DNA from: Lachnospiraceae bacterium UBA1755
GTDB taxonomy: Bacteria; Bacillota; Clostridia; Lachnospirales; Lachnospiraceae
Assembly: GCA_002314805.1 (NCBI GenBank)
Contig: DCHJ01000038.1
Coordinates: 8,764 to 72,763, forward strand
Reading direction: 5' to 3'
Length of the DNA stretch: 64,000 nt
Each line of letters begins with the position of its first letter. The first letter of the stretch is position 1. This document shows positions 1 to 9,834 of this stretch, piece by piece. The notes below the pieces were generated by a model. The model saw nothing but the letters and a program-made list of their open reading frames with translations, made no database searches and was not told the DNA's origin. Both the position numbers and the translations under genes were made by a program.

Positions 1-218
1 TCTTCGGTTATCTCATATCTGGAAGTATTATGGATGGATTCAACATCGATCAGACGTGAATCTATAAGCTCAGCCAAAACCTGCTTTAAAGTAAAATAAC
101 CGGTATAGTCATGGCTCAGGAAGAAATCCGAGATCTGGTTTTCTGTCAGAGGAAAATTGACCTGCCTCAGCATATGCAGAACCATAAGCTTATATAATGT
201 TTTCGGTTCATTGATCAT
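1..218 (-). CDS. DUF4364 family protein (N-terminal part; gene runs off the left edge)
   Basis: The reverse strand is open from an ATG at 218 to the window edge, giving about 72 residues that begin MINEPKTLYKLMVLHML and continue with a run resembling the FPLTNxQISDFxLxxxYTxYFTLQQV pattern of DUF4364 proteins. This family is found mainly in Clostridia and its N-terminal half looks like a winged-helix fold; its role is not established. An AAAGGTGA-like site lies about 15 nt upstream, which is rather far. The gene is divergent from the long solenoid gene on the plus strand. Family assignment rests on sequence recall only. Confidence 0.75.
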   Translation of the reverse strand, partial: MINEPKTLYKLMVLHMLRQVNFPLTENQISDFFLSHDYTGYFTLKQVLAELIDSRLIDVESIHNTSRYEITE

Positions 219-303
219 GAGTAAATGATAGCAAGGCTCACCTTTTAATTCAAGTGTAATTGTGCTAGAATTATATGGAATATTATTTTGGGGTATTGTG
301 CCG

Positions 304-3300
304 TTGAGGGAAAAAATCACCAAATTAGCACAAGGCAATATCGACGACAGTACTCCGCTTATTTTTGTGGAACCAAGATCAATAGAATATGAACTGACTC
401 CCAATACTGCTGTTAAAATGGGGATCATGATCACCTCCGGTAACGGTGTATATGTCAAGGGACTGGCATATTCTTCGGATACAAGAGTGAAGCTGTTGAA
501 TCCGGCCTTCGGCGGCAGCAGTCTGAGGCTTGTGGCTGAAGCACTTCTGAGATCCACCGATGATGAGGATGCTTTTACCGGACAGATCACGTTGGTTACC
601 AACGGTGGAGAATTCATTATTCCTTTTGTTTTCCACAAAAAAGATGCGGAAGAGGAGCATGATCTGTCATGTCTCAATACGCCGGAGGATTTTGCTGATT
701 TAGCAGAAGAGGATAAAAACAGTGCTCTTCGTATTTTTGGGTTGAGCAATTTCTGTAATGCACCATTTATGCGCAATCTCCGTTATAGTACGATTTATCG
801 TGAGTTTAGAAAATGCCCGGACAGAGAGGTGGCTCTGGAGCAGTTTATTGCTGCCTGCGGCATACGAATCAGTAATTATTCCCGGGAGTCTGCTGATTTT
901 GGAAGAATGTGCGGTAAGTCAGTTAACAAGAGACTCGCAGTTTCCGCTCAGAAGATCCCGCGTGAATCGGATACCTACAGAAGACATTATTTTGAATACG
1001 CAAAGCTCAGACTCGCATATGATATGGGCAGAGATGACAGTACGCAGCTTCTTGACGGTATGATCTCTCATCTGGATGCTATTATCGATTCCGACCGCAG
1101 TTCTGAATATATAACTCTGCTTAAAGCTGAAGCTCTGTATGAAAAAGGGGCGGTCAGGGATACTCTTATGCTTATGAATTCTGTTTCATCTGCAGTAAGA
1201 GATAACCGGCAGGAAATGATACATGAATATTTCCTGCTTGAATTTCTGGAGATAGTTGTAAACCACAGGGACAAGGCTTCCTTCATACGGCTTTGCAGGA
1301 AGTTTATTGAGGAGCAGCATTTTCTCGATCTGTTCATATATGTGCTGCGACTCGATGAAGAGCTTATGAGCAATGATATCCAGCTCCGTAATTTCCTTTC
1401 GGAAGTATTCAGTTACGGTGCGCGCAGTCCATGGCTTTATTATTACTACTGTATGCTGCTTAATGATCATCCGGAATATCTGTATGCGCCTAAATCCATC
1501 GACAGCCATTCACTCCATTTCGGACGGAAGTATCATATAATAAGTGATAATATTACTCAGGCAGTAGTATCGGCCTCATGCAGTGCCTATATTAAGTCAG
1601 ACAGGAAGCTGATATCTGCTCATAAGACCTATGCTGAAGGTGTCGAGATGGATCTGAGCATCAATGGTTTATATGAGTATTATCTGTACACATTGCCTAA
1701 TGATCCTGACTATGTGATAAGTGACAGGGTGCTTAATCATTACCGGTCAGGCGACAGGCTGGACATTCCGACAAAAACCAGACTTTATTCTAATATCGTA
1801 CGTTTTAAGAAAAAGACAACTGCACTGTATAAATCCTATGAGGACAGGATCGTCACGTTTGCGCTTTCGCAGCTTAAGGAACAGAATATCAATGATTATC
1901 TTCTGGACCTGTATGCCAATGTAATAAGACCTGAAATGATCGATCAGGAGCTTTCTGACCAATACCTTAAGCTGGTTAACTGCTATCGGATAAGGACAGA
2001 TAATCCGCATATCAGATCTGTAGTTATTACATATGCTGCAGCTGCCGGTGAAAGTGTCTTCAGCACAGTGGACGGCAATGCAATACTGCCGATATACTAT
2101 CCCGGTGAGATCATCCTCTTTCAGGACGCCTACGGCAACAGGTTTTATGATGTGCCATATACAAAAGAACAGCTCTTCCAGCAGAACGCATTCCGGAGTG
2201 CTGCCGAAAAGCTTTGTCCGGCAAGCAGTGTAGTAAGGATCAAGAAAACAAATGAACTGATGCTGAAGAGATCCATTAACGGTGAGGATGTGTTACAGCT
2301 TGAAAACGAAGTGTATGAGAAGGATCTTAATGACGATGCCAAGGCTTTAATTATCAACAGGCTGATACAATACTATAATCAGCATGCTGCAACGGGCTAT
2401 AATCCCGATTTTCTTCTTAAGATAAATATGCTTCATCTAAGCGTCGGGGAACGCAGAGATCTGTGCAATGCATATATTACCTGCGGCTGTTTTTCACAGG
2501 CCTACGAAATGATCAGGGAATTCGGGTATAAGGGAGTTACTGACAGAAATCTGCGGCTGCTGTGCACTAATCTTATTCAGCAGGGACAGTATCTAAATGA
2601 ACAGCTCCTGATGACTTTATGCGAGTATACTGAGTGCAGCAATAATCAGGACAATATCATTCTTGAGTATATGTGTAAGTCTTATTATGGACCAACAGAA
2701 ATCATGTATGAGGTCCTGAAGAGATCAATTGCGGCGCGTATCGATACCTGTGATCTTGAAGAAAGACTGCTTGCCCAGCTGATCTTCTCTGATGACCGGA
2801 AGTATATTGATGAGGTGTTTGAATGGTATGTGACAAGACGTAAGGCCAGTGAAAGTATCGTAAAGGCTTACTTCACAATAAAATCGTCTTCCTATTTCTT
2901 TGATGATACCAGCATTGACAGCAGAATCTTTGATTACCTTGAAAATGCTGTCAGAGATAACGGAATAATTGCCGGCACACCGCTCATTTATATTTTTGCG
3001 CTCACAAAGTATTATTCGGGACTTGAGAATCTCTCAAAAAGCAGGATAGAGACGGCGAAAAAGCTTGTACATTTTCTTCTCGACAAAAAATACACTCTTG
3101 ATTATCTGAAGAGATTTGAGCGTTACTTCACACTCCCGGGAGACTTTATGTGCAATCAGATCATCTCTTATAAAGCCGCTCCCGGCACTGAGATAAGGTT
3201 TCGGTCATGCATCAGACCATCTGAAGATAAACTGATGCCGGAGACCGCAAGTGTCAGCATTATGAACCTGTATATCAAAACCAAGGTGCTTTTCGCTGGT

Positions 3301-3534
3301 GAGACCTGGAACTATGAGGTCTATGCTGTTGAAGGTGAGGAGACGAAGCTGATAGACAGCGGTTGCCTGAGCTATGATGATATTCATTCGGAAAAACGAG
3401 GATTTAAGTTCCATGAGCTTAATGCTATATGTGCCGGGCTGCCCTCAGCCGGCGATGATGAGATCATCGGGATGATGAGAAATTATGCATCCAAAGAGAA
3501 TGCTGTAAGAAGATTATTCGGTATCGGATCGTGA
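304..3534 (+). CDS. DUF5717-like large alpha-helical solenoid protein
   Basis: This is a protein of about 1076 residues without signal peptide or membrane segment, so probably cytoplasmic. A short N-terminal part (to about residue 120) looks beta-rich and is followed by many short helical repeats rich in Tyr, Leu, Asp and Arg, as expected of a TPR-like alpha-solenoid. It resembles the Lachnospiraceae family DUF5717, whose function is unknown. Start codons are ambiguous: TTG at 304 gives MREKITKLAQGN, the N-terminus expected for the family, with GGGG ten bases upstream; GTG at 262 or 298 are alternatives. It is followed after 64 bases by an Hsp70-fold-like gene and then a TPR gene, suggesting a scaffold working with those two proteins. 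That functional link is inference. Confidence 0.7.
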   Translation: MREKITKLAQGNIDDSTPLIFVEPRSIEYELTPNTAVKMGIMITSGNGVYVKGLAYSSDTRVKLLNPAFGGSSLRLVAEALLRSTDDEDAFTGQITLVTNGGEFIIPFVFHKKDAEEEHDLSCLNTPEDFADLAEEDKNSALRIFGLSNFCNAPFMRNLRYSTIYREFRKCPDREVALEQFIAACGIRISNYSRESADFGRMCGKSVNKRLAVSAQKIPRESDTYRRHYFEYAKLRLAYDMGRDDSTQLLDGMISHLDAIIDSDRSSEYITLLKAEALYEKGAVRDTLMLMNSVSSAVRDNRQEMIHEYFLLEFLEIVVNHRDKASFIRLCRKFIEEQHFLDLFIYVLRLDEELMSNDIQLRNFLSEVFSYGARSPWLYYYYCMLLNDHPEYLYAPKSIDSHSLHFGRKYHIISDNITQAVVSASCSAYIKSDRKLISAHKTYAEGVEMDLSINGLYEYYLYTLPNDPDYVISDRVLNHYRSGDRLDIPTKTRLYSNIVRFKKKTTALYKSYEDRIVTFALSQLKEQNINDYLLDLYANVIRPEMIDQELSDQYLKLVNCYRIRTDNPHIRSVVITYAAAAGESVFSTVDGNAILPIYYPGEIILFQDAYGNRFYDVPYTKEQLFQQNAFRSAAEKLCPASSVVRIKKTNELMLKRSINGEDVLQLENEVYEKDLNDDAKALIINRLIQYYNQHAATGYNPDFLLKINMLHLSVGERRDLCNAYITCGCFSQAYEMIREFGYKGVTDRNLRLLCTNLIQQGQYLNEQLLMTLCEYTECSNNQDNIILEYMCKSYYGPTEIMYEVLKRSIAARIDTCDLEERLLAQLIFSDDRKYIDEVFEWYVTRRKASESIVKAYFTIKSSSYFFDDTSIDSRIFDYLENAVRDNGIIAGTPLIYIFALTKYYSGLENLSKSRIETAKKLVHFLLDKKYTLDYLKRFERYFTLPGDFMCNQIISYKAAPGTEIRFRSCIRPSEDKLMPETASVSIMNLYIKTKVLFAGETWNYEVYAVEGEETKLIDSGCLSYDDIHSEKRGFKFHELNAICAGLPSAGDDEIIGMMRNYASKENAVRRLFGIGS

Positions 3535-3598
3535 GTTCATTATAGATTATTGTGTATTATTATAGTTTATTACAGTTCAATACAGGAAGGAGGTCCTT

Positions 3599-4828
3599 GT
3601 GAATAAAAGAATTCTTGGCATAGATATGAATGATCAAAGGACTATCCTTTCATATTATTCGGAAGAGAGGATATGGACTTTTCCCACTGCCGTCTGCCGT
3701 GATTCAGAATACATGGGATGGTCGGTCGGCAGTACAGCTTATGAGAGTGTGCTGGCGGGAAAAGGGATCATCACTGACAAGCTTTACTCCTTTGTCCAGA
3801 AGGACAGGATCACAACTCTGTATGGTACGGAGTATAATTCTGTTACACTGATGTATGAGTTTTTGCGGATGATAATCAGAAAGACCGTGGATAATGATGA
3901 GTCCCTGCTGCCGACATATTTAGTGCTCTGTATTCCCACTATTGACGTTAATACGGTGGACCGACTTTATGAAAGCATAAGCAGGCTTGGTATTGACAGA
4001 AATAATACCTGTATTATCAGCAGGGCAGAAGCATTCATTTATTATACGATGAGCCAGAGTCCTGATATGAGAAACAATAATGTTGCTTTGTTCTCACTTG
4101 AGGATAATGAACTGACATATTATGAACTGAAGGTCCAGCGCAAAGCCAAAAGCACACTGGTATTTGCGGATAAAGAGCTTCTTGATGAGAGCTTTAATCT
4201 GGATATACTCAGGAAAGAGGCAGGATCAAAGCTTGCCGACAAGATACTGCTTTCATGCGCAGAGCGTCTCTTTAAGAACAAGGTCTATTCATCAGTTTTT
4301 GTGACAGGAGCCGGTTTCAGTGAGATAGAGTGGGCACAGGAGTTTATGAGATTTGTATGCAACCGTCGAAAGGTATTTTCGGATGAAGAACTGTTTTCCC
4401 GCGGGGCGGGCTTCAGAGGAGCAGATCTGGCAAGTGAAAAGCCTATTTTTTCATTCACTCCGATTTGTGATGGCAGGATAGATTCGTCTGTATATATCAA
4501 TATCAACAGAAAAGACAGGGTGATAGCCTATCCCATCATCAATATCGGTGACCCATGGTATTCCGCAGAAAACACGATCAGTCTGATCCCTTACAATATT
4601 GAATATCTTGATCTCTCGATCGTGCCAATGGATGAAAGAAAGCGAAAGAATGTCCATATTCCACTGAGCTTTCTTCCCGACAGACCTGACAGGACTTCGA
4701 AGCTTTCAATGCATGTGAGGTTCAAAAATGCCGGGCACATGTATGTTGTTGTAAAGGATATGGGGTTCGGTGATTTGTTTCCCTCTTCAGGCAATTCTGT
4801 CAGCGAGGAGGTTGCATTATGGGATTGA
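3599..4828 (+). CDS. DUF5716-like protein with Hsp70/actin-type fold
   Basis: The 409-residue product starts with MNKRILGIDMNDQRTILSYY, which has the spacing of the phosphate-1 loop of Hsp70/actin ATPases (GIDxGxxxS-like). Later segments YLVLCIPTIDVNTVDRLYE (about 100-118) and VFVTGAGFSEIEW (about 233-245) match the positions where Hsp70 proteins carry the connecting and adenosine-binding strands. The classical Gly-Thr nucleotide loop is degenerate, so ATP hydrolysis is uncertain. I recall it as the Lachnospiraceae family DUF5716. A GTG start is used, with a strong GGAAGGAGG site 6-8 bases upstream. Its 3' end overlaps the next gene by 10 bases, which implies translational coupling. Confidence 0.65.
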   Translation: MNKRILGIDMNDQRTILSYYSEERIWTFPTAVCRDSEYMGWSVGSTAYESVLAGKGIITDKLYSFVQKDRITTLYGTEYNSVTLMYEFLRMIIRKTVDNDESLLPTYLVLCIPTIDVNTVDRLYESISRLGIDRNNTCIISRAEAFIYYTMSQSPDMRNNNVALFSLEDNELTYYELKVQRKAKSTLVFADKELLDESFNLDILRKEAGSKLADKILLSCAERLFKNKVYSSVFVTGAGFSEIEWAQEFMRFVCNRRKVFSDEELFSRGAGFRGADLASEKPIFSFTPICDGRIDSSVYININRKDRVIAYPIINIGDPWYSAENTISLIPYNIEYLDLSIVPMDERKRKNVHIPLSFLPDRPDRTSKLSMHVRFKNAGHMYVVVKDMGFGDLFPSSGNSVSEEVALWD

Positions 4829-5631
4829 TACTGTGTGAAAACAGGCAGGCTGTCCACCCGCTGTTCATCCCCGATATGGGACTGCGGGTCTTCTCGCTTG
4901 AGGAGCTGTGCTACGTGATATATAATTATCCGCTGATCGCAATGGACGGACTGGTTAATCAAAGGCTTATGAGCTTTCTAAGAGATGATCTTCGGATAGG
5001 GCTGCAGATCGTTAATCTGGAAAGAAGCATGAGTGAGTGGCCTGATCATGATGATGTGCTTCTGTCGATACTTGGCTTTTCGGATTATTATTCATCCGTG
5101 GAAATTGAGGATTTCAGAGCAAGGATCCATGAGATCAGAAAGACTTCCAGATACGAATTCTACCGTATGAAGGGTGATCTGCTCTTTGAACTCGGACAGT
5201 ACGGTAAGGCAATAACATATTATGAAAAAAGCCTGTTTGTTTCAAAGGATCAGACAGCTGATGACATATATTTCTACCGAGTCTGCCGGAATATGGGATC
5301 AACGTATGCCAATCTGTATCAGCTTGATGAGGCATATCTTTCATATATGAAGGCATATGAGTATAAGAAGGACGAGGAAGTAAAAAAACAGATCTATTTT
5401 CTCGCCAGACTTCAGGATGATATCGAAAAGAAAGAGCTGTATCTGAAGGCTGTTGAAGGACAGAGCATTGCAGAATGGGATAATGAATTTGAAGAAATAA
5501 TGCATAGCTCAGACGATGATGCTTCATTGGACGAGATAAACGAACTGCGCAGTCTTGATGCAGTGAAAAGAAGAAAATCAATTGAGACAATACTTAATCG
5601 CTGGAAGCGAAAATACAGAAATATGTTATAG
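4819..5631 (+). CDS. TPR-containing cytoplasmic protein
   Basis: The 270-residue protein has no signal peptide. Residues about 115-200 hold two or three TPR-like helical pairs (for example YRMKGDLLFELGQYGKAITY and MGSTYANLYQLDEAYLSYMK). The N-terminal part (LCENRQAVHPLFIPDMGLRVFSLEELCY) looks like a short partner-binding segment I do not recognise. The ATG overlaps the end of the Hsp70-like gene and GAGGAGG lies 7 bases upstream. The stop is 14 bases before valS. Its invariable neighbours here are an Hsp70-like protein and a large solenoid, so it may be a co-chaperone-like adaptor; that is inference. Confidence 0.7.
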   Translation: MGLILCENRQAVHPLFIPDMGLRVFSLEELCYVIYNYPLIAMDGLVNQRLMSFLRDDLRIGLQIVNLERSMSEWPDHDDVLLSILGFSDYYSSVEIEDFRARIHEIRKTSRYEFYRMKGDLLFELGQYGKAITYYEKSLFVSKDQTADDIYFYRVCRNMGSTYANLYQLDEAYLSYMKAYEYKKDEEVKKQIYFLARLQDDIEKKELYLKAVEGQSIAEWDNEFEEIMHSSDDDASLDEINELRSLDAVKRRKSIETILNRWKRKYRNML

Positions 5632-5645
5632 AAAGAGGAACAGAA

Positions 5646-8297
5646 ATGAAAGAATTACAGAAAACCTATAACCCTGCGGAAATCGAAGAACGTGTATATG
5701 AAGAGTGGCTGAAGAAAAATTATTTTCATGCGGATGTAAATCCCAACAAGAAGCCTTTCACCATCGTAATGCCGCCGCCTAATATCACCGGTCAGCTCCA
5801 TATGGGACATGCACTTGACAATACTCTGCAGGATATCCTTATCCGTTACAAGAGAATGCAGGGCTATGAGGCATTGTGGCAGCCGGGTACAGACCATGCC
5901 GCAATAGCTACAGAGGTAAAGGTCATCGATAAACTCAGGAAGGAGGGTATCGACAAGCACGATCTGGGCCGTGAAGGTTTTCTCAAAAAAGCCTGGGAGT
6001 GGAGAGAGGAATACGGCAGCAAGATCATCAACCAGCTGCACAAGCTTGGATCATCGGCTGACTGGGAGCGCGAGAGATTTACTCTTGATGAGGGATGCTC
6101 CAATGCTGTACAGGAGGTCTTCATCCGCCTTTATAATAAAGGTTACATCTACAAGGGCAACAGGATCATCAACTGGTGTCCGGTCTGCCATACAAGTATT
6201 TCCGATGCAGAGGTAGAGCATAAGGATCAGGACAGCTTCTTCTGGCATATCAATTATCCTGTTGTCGGCGAGGAGGGAAGATTCCTTGAGATCGCCACTA
6301 CAAGGCCCGAGACTATGCTGGGTGACTCTGCGATCGCTGTAAATCCCGAAGATGAAAGATATAAGGATCTCATCGGTAAATATGTTCATCTTCCTCTTAC
6401 AGACAGAGACATTCCGGTAATTGCGGATGAGCATGCCGACATGGAATTCGGAACAGGCTGTGTAAAGATCACTCCGGCACATGATCCTAACGATTTTGAG
6501 GTTGGTCTCAGACATGATCTTCCTCAGATCCATATGCTTGATGATGATGCAAGGATCGCATACAGAGACTGCAAATACAACGGTATGGACCGTTATGAGG
6601 CACGTAAAGCAATCGTTGAGGAGCTTAAGGAGCTGGGACTTCTTGTCAAGGTAGTGCCGCATACTCACGCAGTAGGAACCCATGACAGATGCGGGACCAC
6701 GATCGAGCCTATGATCAAGCCGCAGTGGTTTGTAAAGATGGACGAGATGGCAAAGCCGGCAATTGAAGCTATCGAGAAGGGAGAGCTCAGGTTCGTTCCG
6801 GAAAGCTTTACCAAGACATATCTTCACTGGCTCTATAATATCAAGGACTGGTGTATCAGCCGCCAGCTTTGGTGGGGACACAGGATCCCTGCTTATTACT
6901 GCAGTGAATGCGGTGAGATAGTGGTTTCCGGCACCGCTCCTGACAAGTGTCCAAAATGCGGATGTACTGCTCTTAAGCAGGATGAGGATACTCTTGATAC
7001 ATGGTTCTCCTCTGCTCTGTGGCCGTTCTCTACACTGGGGTGGCCGGAGGATACACCGGAATATAAATATTTCTATCCCACAGATGTACTTGTGACAGGC
7101 TATGATATCATCTTCTTCTGGGTCATCAGGATGGTATTCTCTGCATATGAGCAGACCGGGGGAAGTCCTTTCCATACGGTTCTTATCCACGGACTTGTAA
7201 GGGACAGTCTTGGCAGAAAGATGAGCAAGTCACTGGGCAACGGTATCGATCCGATCGAAGTTATTGATAAATACGGCGCAGATGCTCTCAGGATGACTCT
7301 TATCACCGGAAATGCTCCCGGCAATGATATGCGCTTCTATTGGGAGAGGGTTGAGGCAAGCAGAAACTTTGCCAACAAGGTATGGAACGCATCAAGATTT
7401 ATTATGATGAACCTTGATGAGGAAAAGAAGCTCGTAAAACCGGCCGAGTTCAGACCTGCAGACAAGTGGATAATATCAAGATGTAATACTGTAGTTAAAG
7501 AGGTGACCGACAATCTGGACAAGTATGAGCTGGGTATCGCTCTCTCCAAGATCTATGATTTCATCTGGGAAGAGTTCTGTGACTGGTATATTGAGATGGT
7601 CAAGCCCAGACTCTGGAACAAGGAGGATCCTACCAGAGATACTGCGCTGTGGACACTGAAAAAAGTGCTCAACGATGCACTCAAGCTGCTTCATCCTTTC
7701 ATGCCTTTCGTAACTGAGGAGATCTATCTTAACCTCAATGACGATGCTGAGTCCATCATGATCAGCGACTGGCCTGTATATGATCCGGCTGCTTCTTTCG
7801 TTAAGGAAGAATCAGAAGTTGAGCGTGTAAAGGACGCTGTAAAGCAGATCAGAAACCTGAGAACTGCAATGAATGTACCGCCAAGCAGGAAAGCCTGTGT
7901 TTATATAGTTTCTGCTGATGAGGCTCTGGCGGCTTGTTTTGAACACTGCAGAGACTTCTTCATGTCACTGGCAGGTGCAAGCGATATTATCATACAGAAG
8001 GAAAAGTGCGGTATCTCAGAGGATGCTGTATCTGCAGTTATCCCGAATGCCACACTGTTTATCCCGCTTGAGGATCTGGTGGATATATCCAAAGAAATCG
8101 ACAGACTCGAAAAGGAAGAGGCCAGACTGCTGGGAGAGATAAAGCGCTCTAACGGTATGCTTGGAAATGAAAAATTCATCTCTAAAGCTCCTGAAGCAAA
8201 GATACTTGAAGAAAAGGAGAAGCTTGCCCGTTATGAGCAGATGCTTGCTCAGGTATCAGAACAGCTCAGCAATCTAAAGGGTAAAAACAATGCTTAA
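5646..8297 (+). CDS. valS: valine--tRNA ligase
   Basis: This class I aminoacyl-tRNA synthetase charges tRNA-Val with valine in the cytoplasm. Its 883 residues are the usual bacterial length. It shows PPPNITGQLHMGH (HIGH motif, residues 52-55), an editing domain with TTRPETMLGD, a zinc-like Cys set around CSECGEIVV/CPKCGC, the KMSKS loop at residues 525-529, the anticodon-binding domain and the C-terminal coiled coil arm typical of ValRS. AGAGGA precedes the ATG. I see no T-box leader directly in front of it; it appears to be co-transcribed with the upstream genes. The last eight bases overlap the following small ORF. Confidence 0.98.
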   Translation: MKELQKTYNPAEIEERVYEEWLKKNYFHADVNPNKKPFTIVMPPPNITGQLHMGHALDNTLQDILIRYKRMQGYEALWQPGTDHAAIATEVKVIDKLRKEGIDKHDLGREGFLKKAWEWREEYGSKIINQLHKLGSSADWERERFTLDEGCSNAVQEVFIRLYNKGYIYKGNRIINWCPVCHTSISDAEVEHKDQDSFFWHINYPVVGEEGRFLEIATTRPETMLGDSAIAVNPEDERYKDLIGKYVHLPLTDRDIPVIADEHADMEFGTGCVKITPAHDPNDFEVGLRHDLPQIHMLDDDARIAYRDCKYNGMDRYEARKAIVEELKELGLLVKVVPHTHAVGTHDRCGTTIEPMIKPQWFVKMDEMAKPAIEAIEKGELRFVPESFTKTYLHWLYNIKDWCISRQLWWGHRIPAYYCSECGEIVVSGTAPDKCPKCGCTALKQDEDTLDTWFSSALWPFSTLGWPEDTPEYKYFYPTDVLVTGYDIIFFWVIRMVFSAYEQTGGSPFHTVLIHGLVRDSLGRKMSKSLGNGIDPIEVIDKYGADALRMTLITGNAPGNDMRFYWERVEASRNFANKVWNASRFIMMNLDEEKKLVKPAEFRPADKWIISRCNTVVKEVTDNLDKYELGIALSKIYDFIWEEFCDWYIEMVKPRLWNKEDPTRDTALWTLKKVLNDALKLLHPFMPFVTEEIYLNLNDDAESIMISDWPVYDPAASFVKEESEVERVKDAVKQIRNLRTAMNVPPSRKACVYIVSADEALAACFEHCRDFFMSLAGASDIIIQKEKCGISEDAVSAVIPNATLFIPLEDLVDISKEIDRLEKEEARLLGEIKRSNGMLGNEKFISKAPEAKILEEKEKLARYEQMLAQVSEQLSNLKGKNNA

Positions 8298-8439
8298 TTT
8301 TGATGAGGAACTTAAAAACTTCAAACCGAGCCTTGAAGTGACCAAGGTCGAAGAAGCAATCGTAAGAAGCGATATTACAGACATCCAGGATGTAATGCTT
8401 GATATGATCAAGAACATAAATGTTACCAAGGAGCAGTAA
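8290..8439 (+). CDS. small acidic ORF of 49 residues between valS and a TPR gene
   Basis: An ATG inside the end of valS opens a frame of 49 codons (MLNFDEELKNFKPSLEVTKV and on, ending VTKEQ) whose TAA shares its last A with the ATG of the next gene. It is acidic, amphipathic and without cysteine. The ATG-in-stop overlaps at both ends fit a translationally coupled gene rather than chance. A weak AAGGGTAAAA site lies upstream in valS. I do not recognise the family. Confidence 0.6.
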   Translation: MLNFDEELKNFKPSLEVTKVEEAIVRSDITDIQDVMLDMIKNINVTKEQ

Positions 8440-9764
8440 TGGACTTCAGCCGAAAATGTTCTTACATTTCCAACGGATACTATAATAAAGGTCTTAAGCT
8501 TGCGCGAGAAGGTGATCTTACCAATGCTGCAGGAGCCCTTAAGAGGGCTCTGCAGTTTAATAAACGTAACATTAATGCCCGCAATCTCCTCGGACTTATC
8601 TATTATCGTATCGGCGAAGTCTCTGATGCTCTTGTCCAATGGGTACTGAGTCTCAATCTGCAGCCGTCAGACAATGATGCAGACAGATATCTTGATGAAT
8701 TGCAGCGTCAGCAGGGACTTATGGATTCCTTCGGTCTGACAATAAAGAACTTTAACCAAGCTCTGTCTCTTGCGCAGGGCGGCAGCGATGATCTTGCCAT
8801 CATCCAGCTCGCCAAAATCGTTGACCAACACCCTGACTATGTAAGAGCCTGTACTTTGCTGGGACTTTTATACCTTGCCCATGATCAGCCTCAGAAATCC
8901 TATAAATGCGTCCAGAATGCTCTCAGGATCGATAAAGGCAATCCGCTTGCACTGCGGCTTCTTGATGCGATCAGAAGCCGTCAGAAGGAGCAGCAGGGCA
9001 AAAAAAAGAGTGTCCGCGAAAAGGCGTCCGAGACAAAAGATATCAAAGCAGACAGCACGCTGATACCCGAGAATTATAAGAGCAGTTCCATATGGTCTAC
9101 TATAGGCAATATACTTATCGGTCTTCTTATCGGAGCTGCGAGTATCATCTTCATCTATCTGCCTATAAAGGAGGCTTCTATAGCCAAGGAGTATAATGAG
9201 CAGGTAATAAGCATCAGTGAACAGCTCAACAGAGTCAACAGTACTGTTAACGATCTTGAATTAAGCAATGATGCTCTTGAGGAAGAAAACGGAACGATCA
9301 AAGCAGCACGCAATGCCTCAGAGGCTGAAAATCAGGAGCTGCTTTCCAATGTACAGCTTCTGGTTGGCGCGGTCGATGCGTACAGAAGTGACAGACTCAC
9401 GGAAGGCGCAAAGCTGTATGCGCAGATAGATCCGAAGTATATGATAAATATCGAGGACGGTTCCTCTGCATCCATTGAACAGAGCTTCAGGGATCTTAAA
9501 GCCTACTATGAGGGTGAAGGCTATGACCATTTCCTGTCGGTCGCAGACAAGGCGATGCAGGCAGGCAACTGGGACTCTGCAATTGATAATTACAAGCTGT
9601 GCATACTGATATGTCCTGATCGTCCCGAACCGGTATTCAAGGAAGGACTTGCTTATAAAAAAGGCGGCAACACTGATCGTGCAAGTGAACTCTTTAATGA
9701 AGTGATCGAGCGATTCCCGGAAAGCGAATATGCCGATAAAGCAAGAGAAGAGCGTGGAATATAA
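8439..9764 (+). CDS. membrane-anchored tetratricopeptide repeat protein
   Basis: The 441-residue product has TPR-like helices in its N-terminal 160 residues (YNKGLKLAREGDLTNAAGAL, LLGLIYYRIGEVSDAL), a basic linker, one membrane segment at about residues 222-243 (ILIGLLIGAASIIFIYLPI), a coiled coil at about 255-310, and a second TPR pair near the C-terminus (AMQAGNWDSAIDNYKLCILI). The N-terminal TPRs should be cytoplasmic and the C-terminal ones outside. The ATG overlaps the stop of the 49-residue ORF. Proteins of this architecture are common in Lachnospiraceae; I know of no established role. Confidence 0.75.
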   Translation: MDFSRKCSYISNGYYNKGLKLAREGDLTNAAGALKRALQFNKRNINARNLLGLIYYRIGEVSDALVQWVLSLNLQPSDNDADRYLDELQRQQGLMDSFGLTIKNFNQALSLAQGGSDDLAIIQLAKIVDQHPDYVRACTLLGLLYLAHDQPQKSYKCVQNALRIDKGNPLALRLLDAIRSRQKEQQGKKKSVREKASETKDIKADSTLIPENYKSSSIWSTIGNILIGLLIGAASIIFIYLPIKEASIAKEYNEQVISISEQLNRVNSTVNDLELSNDALEEENGTIKAARNASEAENQELLSNVQLLVGAVDAYRSDRLTEGAKLYAQIDPKYMINIEDGSSASIEQSFRDLKAYYEGEGYDHFLSVADKAMQAGNWDSAIDNYKLCILICPDRPEPVFKEGLAYKKGGNTDRASELFNEVIERFPESEYADKAREERGI

Positions 9765-9834
9765 CAGATGACACGTTCCTGATACATAGCTTGTTTAATT
9801 AGTGAAGAAATCTATAAACTGTTGGAGGTGGCAA

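Noticed and set aside
6051..7190. 379-codon open frame antisense to valS
   Set aside because: It is fully inside a confirmed valS gene, has no ribosome binding site and its translation shows no recognisable domain.
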